NCBI GenBank assembly: GCA_002328075.1
Contig: DCVT01000024.1
Location: 1 to 64,000 of the forward strand
Source: Anaerolineales bacterium UBA2181
GTDB lineage: Bacteria > Chloroflexota > Anaerolineae > Promineifilales > UBA4811
Reading direction: 5' to 3'
DNA: 64,000 nt
Shown here in pieces: positions 42,461 to 51,758 of this stretch. The stretch's first letter is position 1; every line of letters starts with the position of its first letter. Under the pieces are notes generated by a model, which was not told the DNA's origin, did no database searches, and saw nothing but the letters and a program-made list of their open reading frames with translations. Position numbers and translations under genes: made by a program.

Positions 42461-45400
42461 GCCTCAATCGGTTGCGGCTTCAGTTTCGGCGCCTTCTCTT
42501 GCCGCTCCTGGCCGTCCTGTCGCTGGCGGTGCCCGCAGGATCCGGGGCTCACACACCCGACGAATCCTGGCAAGGAGAACCCGAACCTTTCCCGTTCTCG
42601 GACCGGTACCCGGCCCAAGTCACCCTGGAACGGCAGTCAGAATGGGAACTGCTGCAGCGATCCGGCGTGGACATTGGTGGCGTAAAAAGCTCAGATTCAG
42701 AAGGGCGCGAAGGTCCGCCCTGGCTGGTCACGGTCTACATCAACCTCGACGAGCAGGCGCGCCTGGAGGGCCAGGGTTTGGCCGTACGGACCGTTCCGAA
42801 TGTCAGTCTGCGCGCTTTTCGCGAATACGGGCCGGGAACGAAGGGACCAGACGCCTGGCCCACCTTCTCCGAATATGTCGCCCGGATGCAGGCCATCGCC
42901 GCAGGCTACCCGAACATCGTCCGAGTGTTCTCCATCGGCCAGTCGGTTCAAGGGCGCCCAATTTGGGTGCTCAAGATAACCGACAATCCAGATGCAGAGG
43001 AGGACGAACCGGAGCTCAAGTACAGTAGTACCGTGCACGGTACCGAAGCGGTCGGGACAGAGCTAACGTTACGGCTCGCCGAGCTCCTGACCAACAATTA
43101 CGGGATCGATTCCGACCTCACCAGGTTGGTGAACGAGACTGAAGTGTGGCTGATTCCCATCCACAACCCCGACGGTTACGTACTTGGCACCCGGTACAAC
43201 GCCCACGGGATCGATCTCAACCGGAACTTTCCCGACCGGATAACCGATCCGGTAGACGATCCGGTAGGCCGCGAACCGGAGACAGTTGCGTTCATGAACC
43301 TCGGATACGCTCAGCGATTTGTCATGGGCGCCAACTTTCACACCGGCGCCCGGGTGGTCAACTACCCCTGGGACAGTGTCGTTGTGGCTATGCCCGACTA
43401 TGCTCCAGACGACGCGACCTATCACGAATATAGCGTCGGGTATGCCCTCCGCAACCCCATGATCTATTCAGGCGGTTTTCCAGAGGGGGTCACCCGCGGA
43501 TGGGAATGGTACGTCATCCGTGGCGGCATGCAAGACTGGGCCTACCATTGGCAGGGCGAGCATCACGTGACCATCGAACTGTCTGACCAGCAACCACCGC
43601 CGTACTCCCTGATGGACAGTTACTGGGACGCCAACCGCGACGCCATGATTTGGTGGTTCGGTCGGGGACTGACCGGCGCACGCGGTCTGGTGACTGATGC
43701 GGTCACCGGGCTGGCCCTGGATGCGGTGGTGGAGGTGCAGGAGATCGGAATACCACTGCGGACGGATGCAGCCGTCGGGGATTATCATTGGCTGTTGCTG
43801 CCGGGGCAGCATACCTTGCGCGCACGGGCGCAGGGCTACCTGGACCAGAGCGCCATGATTGCCGTCGGCACCGGTGATGCCACCAGGTTTGATTTTGCCC
43901 TCAGTCCAGCCCCGACATGGTCAATAGAGGGCAGGGTCATTGAGGCCGGCACCAACCAGCCCCTAGTAGCTTCCATTGAGTTTCTGGGTACCTCTGTTTT
44001 CACCAGCAGTCAACCTTTGACTGGCCGATATGCTGTTCGGCTGGCTCAGGGCAAATACGTCATGCGGGTATCCTCGGCGGGACACTTGCCACAGGAGCGA
44101 TCCATCGTCGTGGACCAAGACCAGGTGCAGGATTTCGCCCTGGACCGGTCGCCGTGTACTCTACTGGTGGACGACGACCTCGGGGAAAGCTACCAGACGT
44201 ATTTCCAGGCCTCATTGGCGGCACTGGGATCAGACTATGACTTGTGGACGGTATCGGCAGCAGGTTCACCCACGGCTGCCGATCTGAAGGCGTACGGTAG
44301 GGTCATCTGGTTCACCGGCAACGACTCGAGTACAACGCTGACCACCTCTGACCAATCGCAGCTTGCCAGTTACCTGAACGCGGGTGGTCGCCTCTTTCTG
44401 ACTGGTCAGGACATCGGCTATAACATCCGCACGTCGCCCTTTTATGCCGACTATTTACACGCAACCTATGTTCGAGACGATACCAATGACCTCACGCTGA
44501 CCGGGGTCGATCTCATGACGGGGATCGACTTGTCGATCTACGGCGGAGATGGCGCGGACAACCAGAATTACCCCAGCCAGATCAACCCGGCCAACGGCAG
44601 CATTGCCGTCTGGGAATACAGCCCGGCGGTCTATGGCGGAGTGGCTTTTCCGGCGACCGCCGGTCCAGATGACATATACCGAGTCGTGTATCTGGCCTTT
44701 GGGTTTGAAGCCATTGAAAACGCGACCGACCGAACCGAGGTGCTGTCTCGCACGTTGGCTTGGCTGGGCAATTGCCCGGTTGCCAACCCGGATGCTGCCG
44801 GTGTGGACCTGCAGGTCATGGGAAGTGCCAGTCAAACCGCCCTGGCTGGCGAGACCGCGACCTATCAGTTGCAGGTTACCAACACCGGTGTCCTGACCGA
44901 CCGGTTTGCTGTTACGCTGTCAGGCAGCAGTTGGCCCAGCACGGCTCAGCCCACCCAGACAGCCGTCCTGGACGGACTAGAGACCGCCACGCTAGAGGTC
45001 GCCGTCACAGTGCCCGAGAGTCCGGCCGTTGAGGATGTGGTGACAGTTCGGGTCACTTCGAATCGTGACCCAACGGCAATTGCTGAGCGGGTGCTCCGTA
45101 CAAGGCGGGCGTTCTTTGCGGTGGCTACCGGAAGGAGCCAGCAGACCGGCCTACCGGGGACGACCGTCACCCACACTGTTCGAATCAGCAACACGGGAAC
45201 CCTGACCGACAGTTATGCTCTCGCACTTGAGCCTGGTGCCTGGCCGGCCGCCATTTCCGGCAGTCATTTGGGCCCGTTGGCAGGCGGAAGTGCGGGTTGG
45301 GCCCAAGTCGCGGTGGCGCTGCCGCCGCAGCCGCCTGGACGCCGCATTGTGGCAGCCGACCGATTCACGTTAACCATCAACTCGGTCACAAGTCCGACGA

Positions 45401-46434
45401 TCGGCGCCGTTGTCGTCGGCACGTCCTTGGCGGAGGCCAGCCTGGGCGCCAATCTCACTGCCGACCGCCTCCTCCAGGTGGCCGTGCCCGGCGAGACTGC
45501 GTTGTATCACTTGCAGATCACCAACCTGGGCAACTGCGCTGACCGGTATCTCCTTTCGGTTCACTCAGCCGACTGGCCTTCCGTCCTCGATCTGAGTCAA
45601 ACGCCCATGCTGGAACCAGGTGAATCGACCTTCTTTGACTTGCAGGTCACGGTGCCACCTGGACCGCCGGCCGGAATCGGCACAACCATCGTGTCGGCTC
45701 AATCTGGCTGGGACGCTGATTATCAAGCTCAGCTGGCAACCACCACCGTTCGGTCGGATCCCGCGGTTGGGCTAGGCGAGAGCGTTGCCGCCGGCGCGCC
45801 CGGGTCGCTGGTGACCCATACCCTCGTCATCACGAACCACGGCAACCTAACCGACAGCTACTCGCTATCGACGCAACCGGGTTTGTGGAACTGCCAGGTC
45901 ACGGTCGGCTCAACGGGAGTGTTGTCACCCGCACAATCGGAACCGGTGCAGCTGCAGGTTGCCATTCCCCATCAGATGGCCGGCCGCACCGTTATCGCCA
46001 GCGACCAATGCCTCCTGACCGCCACGTCACAACTAAGCTCATCCATCACCGGCATCGGCATTGCCTGGACGCACGCTGTTGTTGCGCCGGGCCTTGTGCT
46101 GACCTCCGCATCAGACCAGTTGACGGGAATGCCCGGAGGGACGCTGACCTACACGCTGGCCATGACCAACACCGGAACCTATTGGGACGCCTTCGAGCTT
46201 GCGGTTGACGGAGAGTTCTGGCCCACTCGGGTCAGCCCTGAAGAAACGCCTCCCGTTCAGCCGGGTCAGCGTTATGAGGTAGCCGTGGCGGTCACGATTC
46301 CTTTTGCCACCAATCTGACGTCGGACGCTGCCACAGTTCGGGCTGTTTCCGGTTGGGATGCGGCAGTCTGGCGCGAGATCCCGTTGGTCACACGCCGATT
46401 ATGGGTAACCTTTCTCCCGCTGGCCGTCCGTTGA
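42457..46434 (+). CDS. Large secreted M14 zinc carboxypeptidase with five C-terminal repeats
   Basis: 1325 aa, ATGA-coupled to DUF711. A signal peptide (about 1-31, cut near A-G-S-G-A-H) precedes the M14 domain. Zinc ligands are His194, Glu197 (H-G-T-E) and His295 (N-F-H-T-G); Glu374 (T-I-E-L-S) is the catalytic base. Substrate residues D-L-N-R-N-F and N-P-D-G-Y are present. Next come two carboxypeptidase-regulatory-like beta domains (about 405-560). A flavodoxin-like segment follows (about 565-770, L-L-V-D-D-D-L-G). Five repeats of about 105 residues (about 778-1320) each carry a version of Y-x-L-x-V-T-N-T-G-x-x-x-D. The last residues, V-T-F-L-P-L-A-V-R, resemble tails common on exported Chloroflexota proteins. 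It is probably an extracellular or surface peptidase. Confidence 0.92.
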   Translation: MSLNRLRLQFRRLLLPLLAVLSLAVPAGSGAHTPDESWQGEPEPFPFSDRYPAQVTLERQSEWELLQRSGVDIGGVKSSDSEGREGPPWLVTVYINLDEQARLEGQGLAVRTVPNVSLRAFREYGPGTKGPDAWPTFSEYVARMQAIAAGYPNIVRVFSIGQSVQGRPIWVLKITDNPDAEEDEPELKYSSTVHGTEAVGTELTLRLAELLTNNYGIDSDLTRLVNETEVWLIPIHNPDGYVLGTRYNAHGIDLNRNFPDRITDPVDDPVGREPETVAFMNLGYAQRFVMGANFHTGARVVNYPWDSVVVAMPDYAPDDATYHEYSVGYALRNPMIYSGGFPEGVTRGWEWYVIRGGMQDWAYHWQGEHHVTIELSDQQPPPYSLMDSYWDANRDAMIWWFGRGLTGARGLVTDAVTGLALDAVVEVQEIGIPLRTDAAVGDYHWLLLPGQHTLRARAQGYLDQSAMIAVGTGDATRFDFALSPAPTWSIEGRVIEAGTNQPLVASIEFLGTSVFTSSQPLTGRYAVRLAQGKYVMRVSSAGHLPQERSIVVDQDQVQDFALDRSPCTLLVDDDLGESYQTYFQASLAALGSDYDLWTVSAAGSPTAADLKAYGRVIWFTGNDSSTTLTTSDQSQLASYLNAGGRLFLTGQDIGYNIRTSPFYADYLHATYVRDDTNDLTLTGVDLMTGIDLSIYGGDGADNQNYPSQINPANGSIAVWEYSPAVYGGVAFPATAGPDDIYRVVYLAFGFEAIENATDRTEVLSRTLAWLGNCPVANPDAAGVDLQVMGSASQTALAGETATYQLQVTNTGVLTDRFAVTLSGSSWPSTAQPTQTAVLDGLETATLEVAVTVPESPAVEDVVTVRVTSNRDPTAIAERVLRTRRAFFAVATGRSQQTGLPGTTVTHTVRISNTGTLTDSYALALEPGAWPAAISGSHLGPLAGGSAGWAQVAVALPPQPPGRRIVAADRFTLTINSVTSPTIGAVVVGTSLAEASLGANLTADRLLQVAVPGETALYHLQITNLGNCADRYLLSVHSADWPSVLDLSQTPMLEPGESTFFDLQVTVPPGPPAGIGTTIVSAQSGWDADYQAQLATTTVRSDPAVGLGESVAAGAPGSLVTHTLVITNHGNLTDSYSLSTQPGLWNCQVTVGSTGVLSPAQSEPVQLQVAIPHQMAGRTVIASDQCLLTATSQLSSSITGIGIAWTHAVVAPGLVLTSASDQLTGMPGGTLTYTLAMTNTGTYWDAFELAVDGEFWPTRVSPEETPPVQPGQRYEVAVAVTIPFATNLTSDAATVRAVSGWDAAVWREIPLVTRRLWVTFLPLAVR

Positions 46435-46671
46435 CCTGCAACCGGCCCTGCCTGTGTTCACCGGCCGCGCCTCTCTGGCAACCATCGGAAACAACACGGC
46501 AGCCGTCCTGCCCCGCGTCGGGAACGTCGGCGTCAGGTCATCAGCCGAGATCAGGGTGGAGCCCCTGACAAACGCTCATAACGAGGTAGACCAATTGCTG
46601 ATTCTGCCCAGAGCAGCTTCCGAGGCAACCAGTCGTGCACGACCATCGCCGACCTGCAAGGAGATAGCCGA

Positions 46672-48057
46672 ATGACCAAGATCACTTTCATTGGAGCTGG
46701 CAGCACCGTATTTGCCAAGAACCTGTTAGGGGACATTCTGAGCTTCCCGGAGATTGCGGACTCGACCATCAGCCTGCATGACATCGATCCTCGCCGATTG
46801 GAGACCACCGAGCAGGTCGCACGCCGGGTGGCCGATCTGCTCGGCGTGAAGGCCCAGGTAGAGACCAGCCTGGACCGGCGGGCGGCGCTAGAGGGGTCCG
46901 ACTATGTGGTTAACATGATCCAGGTAGGAGGCTATGAGCCGGCGACGGTGGTTGACTTTGAGGTCCCCAAGCGGTATGGTCTGCGACAGACAATCGGTGA
47001 CACGCTGGGAATTGGTGGCATCATGCGTGGATTGCGCACGGTCCCGGTACTGCTGGAAATGTGCCACGACATGGAGGAACTGTGTCCCGACGCGCTGCAT
47101 CTGAATTACGTGAACCCCATGGCCATCAATTGCTGGGCGTTGAACCGCGCTACCCGAATCCGGACCATTGGCCTCTGCCACAGCGTGCAAGGAACCGCAG
47201 CCGATATCGCGCGCGATATCAGTGTGCCACTGGAGGAGATAAACTACATCTGCGCCGGGATCAACCACCTGGCATTCTACCTGCAATTCCGACGAAACGG
47301 CGAGGACCTCTACCCGTTGATCCGACGGGTAGCGCTCGAGGGCCGCGTGCCAGCGCACAACCGGGTGCGCTATGACCTCCTGGAGCGGACCGGCTATTTC
47401 GTCACCGAGTCCAGCGAACATCTGAGCGAATACGTGCCCTGGTACATCAAGCGTGACCGGCCGGATCTGGTGCAACGCTACGGCATTCCACTGGACGAGT
47501 ACCTGCATCGGTGCCAGGCGCAGGTGGCCGCCTGGGACCTTGCCAAGACGGTCCTCGAGAACCCTGACGCACCCGTGATGGGCGCGCTGAACGCCGCACT
47601 GGAGCCTATCCCTGCAACGCCGCTGTTCAAGCTCGGCGTGCTTTATGTTTTTGCCACCATCAACCAGATAACACTCAGTGGCGAATACGCAGCGCTGATC
47701 ATTCACAGCATGGCGACCGGAACACCGCGAGTAGTCAACTGCAACGTTCCCAATCTTGGGCTCATCGACAACCTGCCACGAGGATGCACTGTCGAGGTTC
47801 CCTGCCTGGTGGACAGGAACGGTGTTCAGCCCACCCGCATCGGGGCGCTTCCGCCACACCTGGCGGCGCTGATACAGACCAATGTCAACGTTCAGGCGCT
47901 CACGGTCGAGGCCGCCTTGACCGGGAAAAGGGAACACATCTACCACGCCGCCATGCTTGATCCCCACACCGCGGCCGAGCTGGACCTGGAGCAGATCTGG
48001 AGCCTTGTCGATGACCTGATCGAGGCCCACGGACCCTGGCTGCCCCAGTACCACTGA
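46672..48057 (+). CDS. Glycoside hydrolase family 4 (alpha-galactosidase/glucosidase type)
   Basis: 461 aa; AAGGAG before the ATG. GH4 enzymes use NAD and a divalent metal in an oxidation-elimination mechanism. The Rossmann start is G-A-G-S-T-V-F-A-K-N. D-T-L-G-I-G-G-I-M-R-G-L-R-T-V-P is a family signature. Metal ligands are Cys169 (G-L-C-H-S-V-Q-G-T) and His199 (G-I-N-H). The C-H-S-V-Q form is that of MelA-like alpha-galactosidases and AglA-like alpha-glucosidases, not of 6-phosphoglycosidases (C-N-x-P). It likely acts in the cytoplasm on unphosphorylated disaccharides, and a GPH-type symporter encoded nearby could import them. Confidence 0.93.
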   Translation: MTKITFIGAGSTVFAKNLLGDILSFPEIADSTISLHDIDPRRLETTEQVARRVADLLGVKAQVETSLDRRAALEGSDYVVNMIQVGGYEPATVVDFEVPKRYGLRQTIGDTLGIGGIMRGLRTVPVLLEMCHDMEELCPDALHLNYVNPMAINCWALNRATRIRTIGLCHSVQGTAADIARDISVPLEEINYICAGINHLAFYLQFRRNGEDLYPLIRRVALEGRVPAHNRVRYDLLERTGYFVTESSEHLSEYVPWYIKRDRPDLVQRYGIPLDEYLHRCQAQVAAWDLAKTVLENPDAPVMGALNAALEPIPATPLFKLGVLYVFATINQITLSGEYAALIIHSMATGTPRVVNCNVPNLGLIDNLPRGCTVEVPCLVDRNGVQPTRIGALPPHLAALIQTNVNVQALTVEAALTGKREHIYHAAMLDPHTAAELDLEQIWSLVDDLIEAHGPWLPQYH

Positions 48058-48527
48058 GAAAACCCCCTTCAATGGTGCGGCAGCAACCATGGCTGCTCCG
48101 GGTAGACTCGCCGGCGGAAGCCTTTGGGCGCAGGGAACACACCCAGCTCGGAAAGCTGTTGGACACCAGACTCATCAACCTTGGGGAGGATTTCCAGGCC
48201 TCTTGCCCAGCAGTGACAGCCGTGGCGGAGCGCGCTCCAGGCCAGGTCGACCGTTACAGGGCACGGATGGCCGATGCGCTATGTCGTATCCGCGGTGCCG
48301 TGGGTCCGGGCCTTTGCCCTGACTCGCCCGCTCGCCAAGCGGCAGCCTGCTTCAGGGCCTTCAGTGGTCTTGAGCTGATGACGACCGCTCTTTGAACACC
48401 TGCAGGTAACAGGGCGGTCGGCAACGGGTGCCACCGGCGCGGTGCCCACACTTGCATTGCGCGGCGAGTCTCGCCGGGCTATAATCTATCAACGAGGGTA
48501 CCCACGACCATCGGAAAGGAGCGTCAG
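48058..48527. other. 470-bp gap, one doubtful open frame
   Basis: A 107-codon frame (48072-48395, plus) has no recognisable motif, weak start context and coding-unlike composition, so it is not called. The ChbG promoter is at 48457-48485. No other structure was seen. Confidence 0.4.
48457..48485 (+). promoter_or_regulatory. Promoter of the ChbG/YdjC gene
   Basis: TTGCGC (48457-48462), 17-bp spacer, TATAAT (48480-48485), 43 bp before the ATG. Confidence 0.55.
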
Positions 48528-49427
48528 ATGCAGCCAAACCCGGTTCTGGCCAAGTTGGGGCTTTCCGCGCAAGATCGGGCGGTCATCATCCACACGGACG
48601 ATATTGGCATGTGCCAGGCCAGCGTGTCAGCGTTTGCCGGGCTGCATGCATTTGGGCTGATTTCGTCGGGCGCCATCATGGTGCCATGTCCCTGGTTTCT
48701 GGAGGCAGCCCGCTATGCCCGCCGAAATCCAACGGCGGACCTGGGCGTGCATTTGACGTTGACCAGCGAATGGGAGACGTATCGCTGGGGCCCGGTGTCT
48801 ACTCGTGACCCTTCGTCCGGGCTCCTGGATGAGCAGGGCTGTTTTCACTCTCGCTCGGCCGCCGTTCAGCTTGCGGCCGATCCGGCCGCAGTACAGCGTG
48901 AACTTGAGGCGCAGTTCGATCGAGCGGCGGCAGCCGGAATCCGACCGACCCACATCGACACCCACATGGGCGCCGTCGCCCACGTCAGACTCATGGCAGC
49001 GTACCTCAACCTGGCTCTGTCCCATGGGATTCCCATGCTGATGGCCCGCCTGGACGAGGCTGGTTTTCGCGCTCTGGACCTGGACGGCGAGGCGGCAGCG
49101 GCGGCCGCCGAGATGGTCCATCAGTTGGAGGCGATGGGTATCCCACTACTGGACCATATCATTGGGATGCCGCTAGATTCGGCCGAGGAACGGCTGGACC
49201 GCACCATCCGAGCCCTCGACGCCCTTGAGCCTGGCGTCACCCATTTCGTCATCCATCCGGCCGAAGATACGCCAGAACTGAGAGCGATCACGCCAGATTG
49301 GCCTTGCCGGGTGGCAGATTATCGCACCTTTACCAGCGATGAGCTCCGGCATTTCTTGCAGGGATCTGGCCTTCACGTGATTGGCTACCGGGCCCTTCAG
49401 CAGTTGATGCCGGTTGCGGCGGGCTAG
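48528..49427 (+). CDS. ChbG/YdjC-family carbohydrate deacetylase
   Basis: 299 aa; GGAAAGGAG lies before the ATG. The family folds like NodB polysaccharide deacetylases. The metal/base residues are in I-I-H-T-D-D-I-G-M (about 20-28), L-G-V-H-L-T-L-T (about 74-81) and T-H-I-D-T-H-M-G (about 138-145). ChbG removes acetyl groups from chito-oligosaccharides; related proteins act on other N-acetyl sugars. Between a GH4 glycosidase and a GPH sugar transporter it looks like part of a catabolic unit for an acetylated glycan. Substrate not determinable. Confidence 0.9.
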   Translation: MQPNPVLAKLGLSAQDRAVIIHTDDIGMCQASVSAFAGLHAFGLISSGAIMVPCPWFLEAARYARRNPTADLGVHLTLTSEWETYRWGPVSTRDPSSGLLDEQGCFHSRSAAVQLAADPAAVQRELEAQFDRAAAAGIRPTHIDTHMGAVAHVRLMAAYLNLALSHGIPMLMARLDEAGFRALDLDGEAAAAAAEMVHQLEAMGIPLLDHIIGMPLDSAEERLDRTIRALDALEPGVTHFVIHPAEDTPELRAITPDWPCRVADYRTFTSDELRHFLQGSGLHVIGYRALQQLMPVAAG

Positions 49428-49484
49428 AAAGGGTCTCCAACCGGGTTTTGTTGGATTCGCAATTTGCGACCTGCGGAGGGAACC

Positions 49485-50888
49485 ATGTCATCCAACGCTG
49501 TAAGCGCACCCGTCAAGCTAAGCAAGAGCTACAAGGTGGTTTGGGGGGTCGCCGCCCTGGGTACCCAACTCATCTCCGGCGTGTATGGCGCGTTGCTGCC
49601 TATCTTTTACCAGGATTATCTGGGACTTGCCGCCCGCTGGATCGCACTCGCCTCCGCCATCTACGCCATCTGGAACGCCATCAACGACCCGCTTTTTGGG
49701 TACATCACTGACAGCACCCGTTCCCGGCGGGGCCGCCGCATACCATACATGCGGTACACGGCTCCTTTCCTGGCCCTGACTTTCATCCTGGTATGGTTGG
49801 CGCCGCCCAAGGCCAGCGATCAAACGATTTTCATCTGGATGCTGGTCAGCATGCTCCTCTATGATACCTGTTACACCATCATCGGCCTGGTCTATTCAGC
49901 GTTATTGCCCGAGGTGACGGAATCTGACGCCGAGCGCAACGGTCTGCAGGTATCGGCGTCGCTCTTTGGCATGATCGGCATGCTGCTCGGCTTTATCATT
50001 CCCGATCTATTTCGCCCCAAAGTTGGCGCCTCGCCCTCCTTCTTTCCCCTCCAGATGGCCATGGTGGTGGTGGCGATCACCAGCATGCTGCTGATCATAG
50101 CAACCACGCTCCGTGTGAAAGAACGGCCAGAATTCCACCGGGTCGACAAACCGGTCGCCTTGAGGAGGGCGATGAGACTGACCTTTACCAGCCGATCTTT
50201 TCTCGTGCTGGTGGCGGCCAATTTCATGTCCATTCTCGTTTCCTCTTTGGTGGTGGGGTCTGTGTTTTACCTGGCAGACTATGTCCTGCAGATCAACACC
50301 ATGATCTTGCTTGCCTTCCTGTTTATCCCCATCCTGGCCGGCATTCCTGTCACCCAACTCATCCGCGCCCGATTGGGGGTGGTCGGCGCTCAACAGCTGT
50401 TTTTGGTGATCGCGGGTATCGGCCTGCTGTTGGTGGTTGTCGTTCCCAGGCCGTTGATCCCAATATGCCTGGCCCTGGCCGGCTTTGGCCTGGCGGGGCC
50501 CCAGACACTGACCAACGTGCTTTTTGCTCAGGTGGCCGATGAGGACGAACTGCGCTCGGGCGTTCGCCGAGAGGGAGCCTTTTTTGGGATCAATGCCCTG
50601 ATCACGAAACCTGCTCAGTCGGTGGCGCTGGCTCTGTCACCGTTCATCCTAGAGTTAACCAGTTTTGTGACTCGCGAGCAGAACCTGGGTCGGATGTTCT
50701 TGGATCAGCCTGCCAGCGCCATAATGGGCATCAAGGTCATCGCTGGCCTGGTGCCGGGGGTGGCAATGCTTCTTGGCGCCTTGATCCTTACCCGATACCC
50801 GTTGCGCGGCGCATACCTGGAACAGGTCAAGGAATCAGTGCTGGACCTGCATGCAAAGAAGCGCTATCAACTGCAGAACATGGAATAG
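49485..50888 (+). CDS. GPH-family sugar:cation symporter (MFS)
   Basis: 467 aa from the ATG six bases after GGAGGG. Twelve transmembrane helices. The loop D-P-L-F-G-Y-I-T-D-S-T-R-S-R-R-G-R-R-I-P-Y is the hallmark of the glycoside-pentoside-hexuronide (MelB-like) group, and it also has the central loop and F-x-R-x-G style Arg. It imports a sugar or glycoside with Na+ or H+. Together with the GH4 and ChbG genes it would bring in and process one class of glycan. The unit ends in a 15-bp inverted repeat. Confidence 0.88.
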   Translation: MSSNAVSAPVKLSKSYKVVWGVAALGTQLISGVYGALLPIFYQDYLGLAARWIALASAIYAIWNAINDPLFGYITDSTRSRRGRRIPYMRYTAPFLALTFILVWLAPPKASDQTIFIWMLVSMLLYDTCYTIIGLVYSALLPEVTESDAERNGLQVSASLFGMIGMLLGFIIPDLFRPKVGASPSFFPLQMAMVVVAITSMLLIIATTLRVKERPEFHRVDKPVALRRAMRLTFTSRSFLVLVAANFMSILVSSLVVGSVFYLADYVLQINTMILLAFLFIPILAGIPVTQLIRARLGVVGAQQLFLVIAGIGLLLVVVVPRPLIPICLALAGFGLAGPQTLTNVLFAQVADEDELRSGVRREGAFFGINALITKPAQSVALALSPFILELTSFVTREQNLGRMFLDQPASAIMGIKVIAGLVPGVAMLLGALILTRYPLRGAYLEQVKESVLDLHAKKRYQLQNME

Positions 50889-50892
50889 TAGC

Positions 50893-50937
50893 GGTTTGGG
50901 GTCAGCCTGGATCCACCCGCATGGCTGACCCCAAACC
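50893..50937. terminator. 15-bp perfect inverted repeat between convergent genes
   Basis: GGTTTGGGGTCAGCC (50893-50907) and GGCTGACCCCAAACC (50923-50937) with a 15-nt loop. No T-run on either side, so a factor-dependent or bidirectional termination/stability element is the best guess. Confidence 0.5.
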
Positions 50938-51105
50938 CCGGCACAACCTGCGCCCACGCGTTTCCCGCAGGTGCGCTCCGAGTCTGCCGGTCGCTGTAGC
51001 GACCCGATCGCTGCTGTTCGGAGATCTTGACTGCGGTCGTGCAGGAAACCCCAACGCGCGGGATCGCACCCGGCCACGCCATGGCAACGGGCCAGATCCA
51101 GAAGA

Positions 51106-51591
51106 TCAGGCCGGCCGGTATTCGGTCAGCCAGTCATCAGGCACACGAACTGTGACCACTTCCCCCTTGGCACAGACCGTTCCCTGGGCAGTCATAATGA
51201 CCCCAATCACGACCTTGCGGCCCTTTACCTCGCGCACGTGACCTCGCACCTCAAGTGGAACCCCCAGCGGCGTAGGCCGAAGGTAATCCACGTGCAATGA
51301 GGCTGTGACAAAGCGCATTGCCGGTTCACTGTCCATCGGCCGCCCTTCTGCCCTGTATGCCGCCGCCGCCGCAGTGCCCGTGCCATGGCAGTCGATGAGC
51401 GAAGCAATCAGCCCGCCGTACACGTAACCAGGCAGCGCGATGTGATACGGCCTGGGCTCATACACGCATACCGATTCTTCTGCGTCCCAATAGCTCTTGA
51501 TGTGGAGGCCGTGGTCGTTCATCCGTCCACAACCATAACAATACGACAGACTCTCTGGGTAATAATCCTGGAAGGCCTTCTGGTTCTCCAC
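51106..51591 (-). CDS. PaaI-like hotdog thioesterase
   Basis: 161 aa from GTG after GGGAG. The single hotdog domain is shown by C-Y-G-C-G-R-M-N-D-H-G-L-H-I-K, then the H-x-x-x-P-G-Y-V-Y-G-G-L-I-A-S-L-I-D-C-H segment, where the Gly-Gly and Asp sit at the active helix, and S-L-H-V-D-Y-L-R-P-T-P-L-G. Hotdog thioesterases hydrolyse acyl- or aryl-CoA thioesters in the cytoplasm. The two-Cys start (C-x2-C) is common in this subgroup. The open frame extends upstream to 52095 but shows no conserved sequence there and overlaps the DUF5667 gene. Confidence 0.85.
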   Translation of the reverse strand: MENQKAFQDYYPESLSYCYGCGRMNDHGLHIKSYWDAEESVCVYEPRPYHIALPGYVYGGLIASLIDCHGTGTAAAAAYRAEGRPMDSEPAMRFVTASLHVDYLRPTPLGVPLEVRGHVREVKGRKVVIGVIMTAQGTVCAKGEVVTVRVPDDWLTEYRPA

Positions 51592-51758
51592 GCTTCCGCT
51601 CCCTAATGGTGGTGGCGGGGCAGCTGCCCCACAAACCCGTCGCACGGAAACGGAGTTTAGCACGAGCCGGCCGATCGCACAAACGGCGGCTTGCCGAAAA
51701 TGCTCAGGCAGCCGCCCGAACCGTGGTGTAGGTCTTCCTGCCGGCTGAATCCAACTGG

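Noticed and set aside
48072..48395. 107-codon plus-strand frame between GH4 and ChbG genes
   Set aside because: No recognisable domain, poor start context and overlap with other open frames; not supported as a gene.
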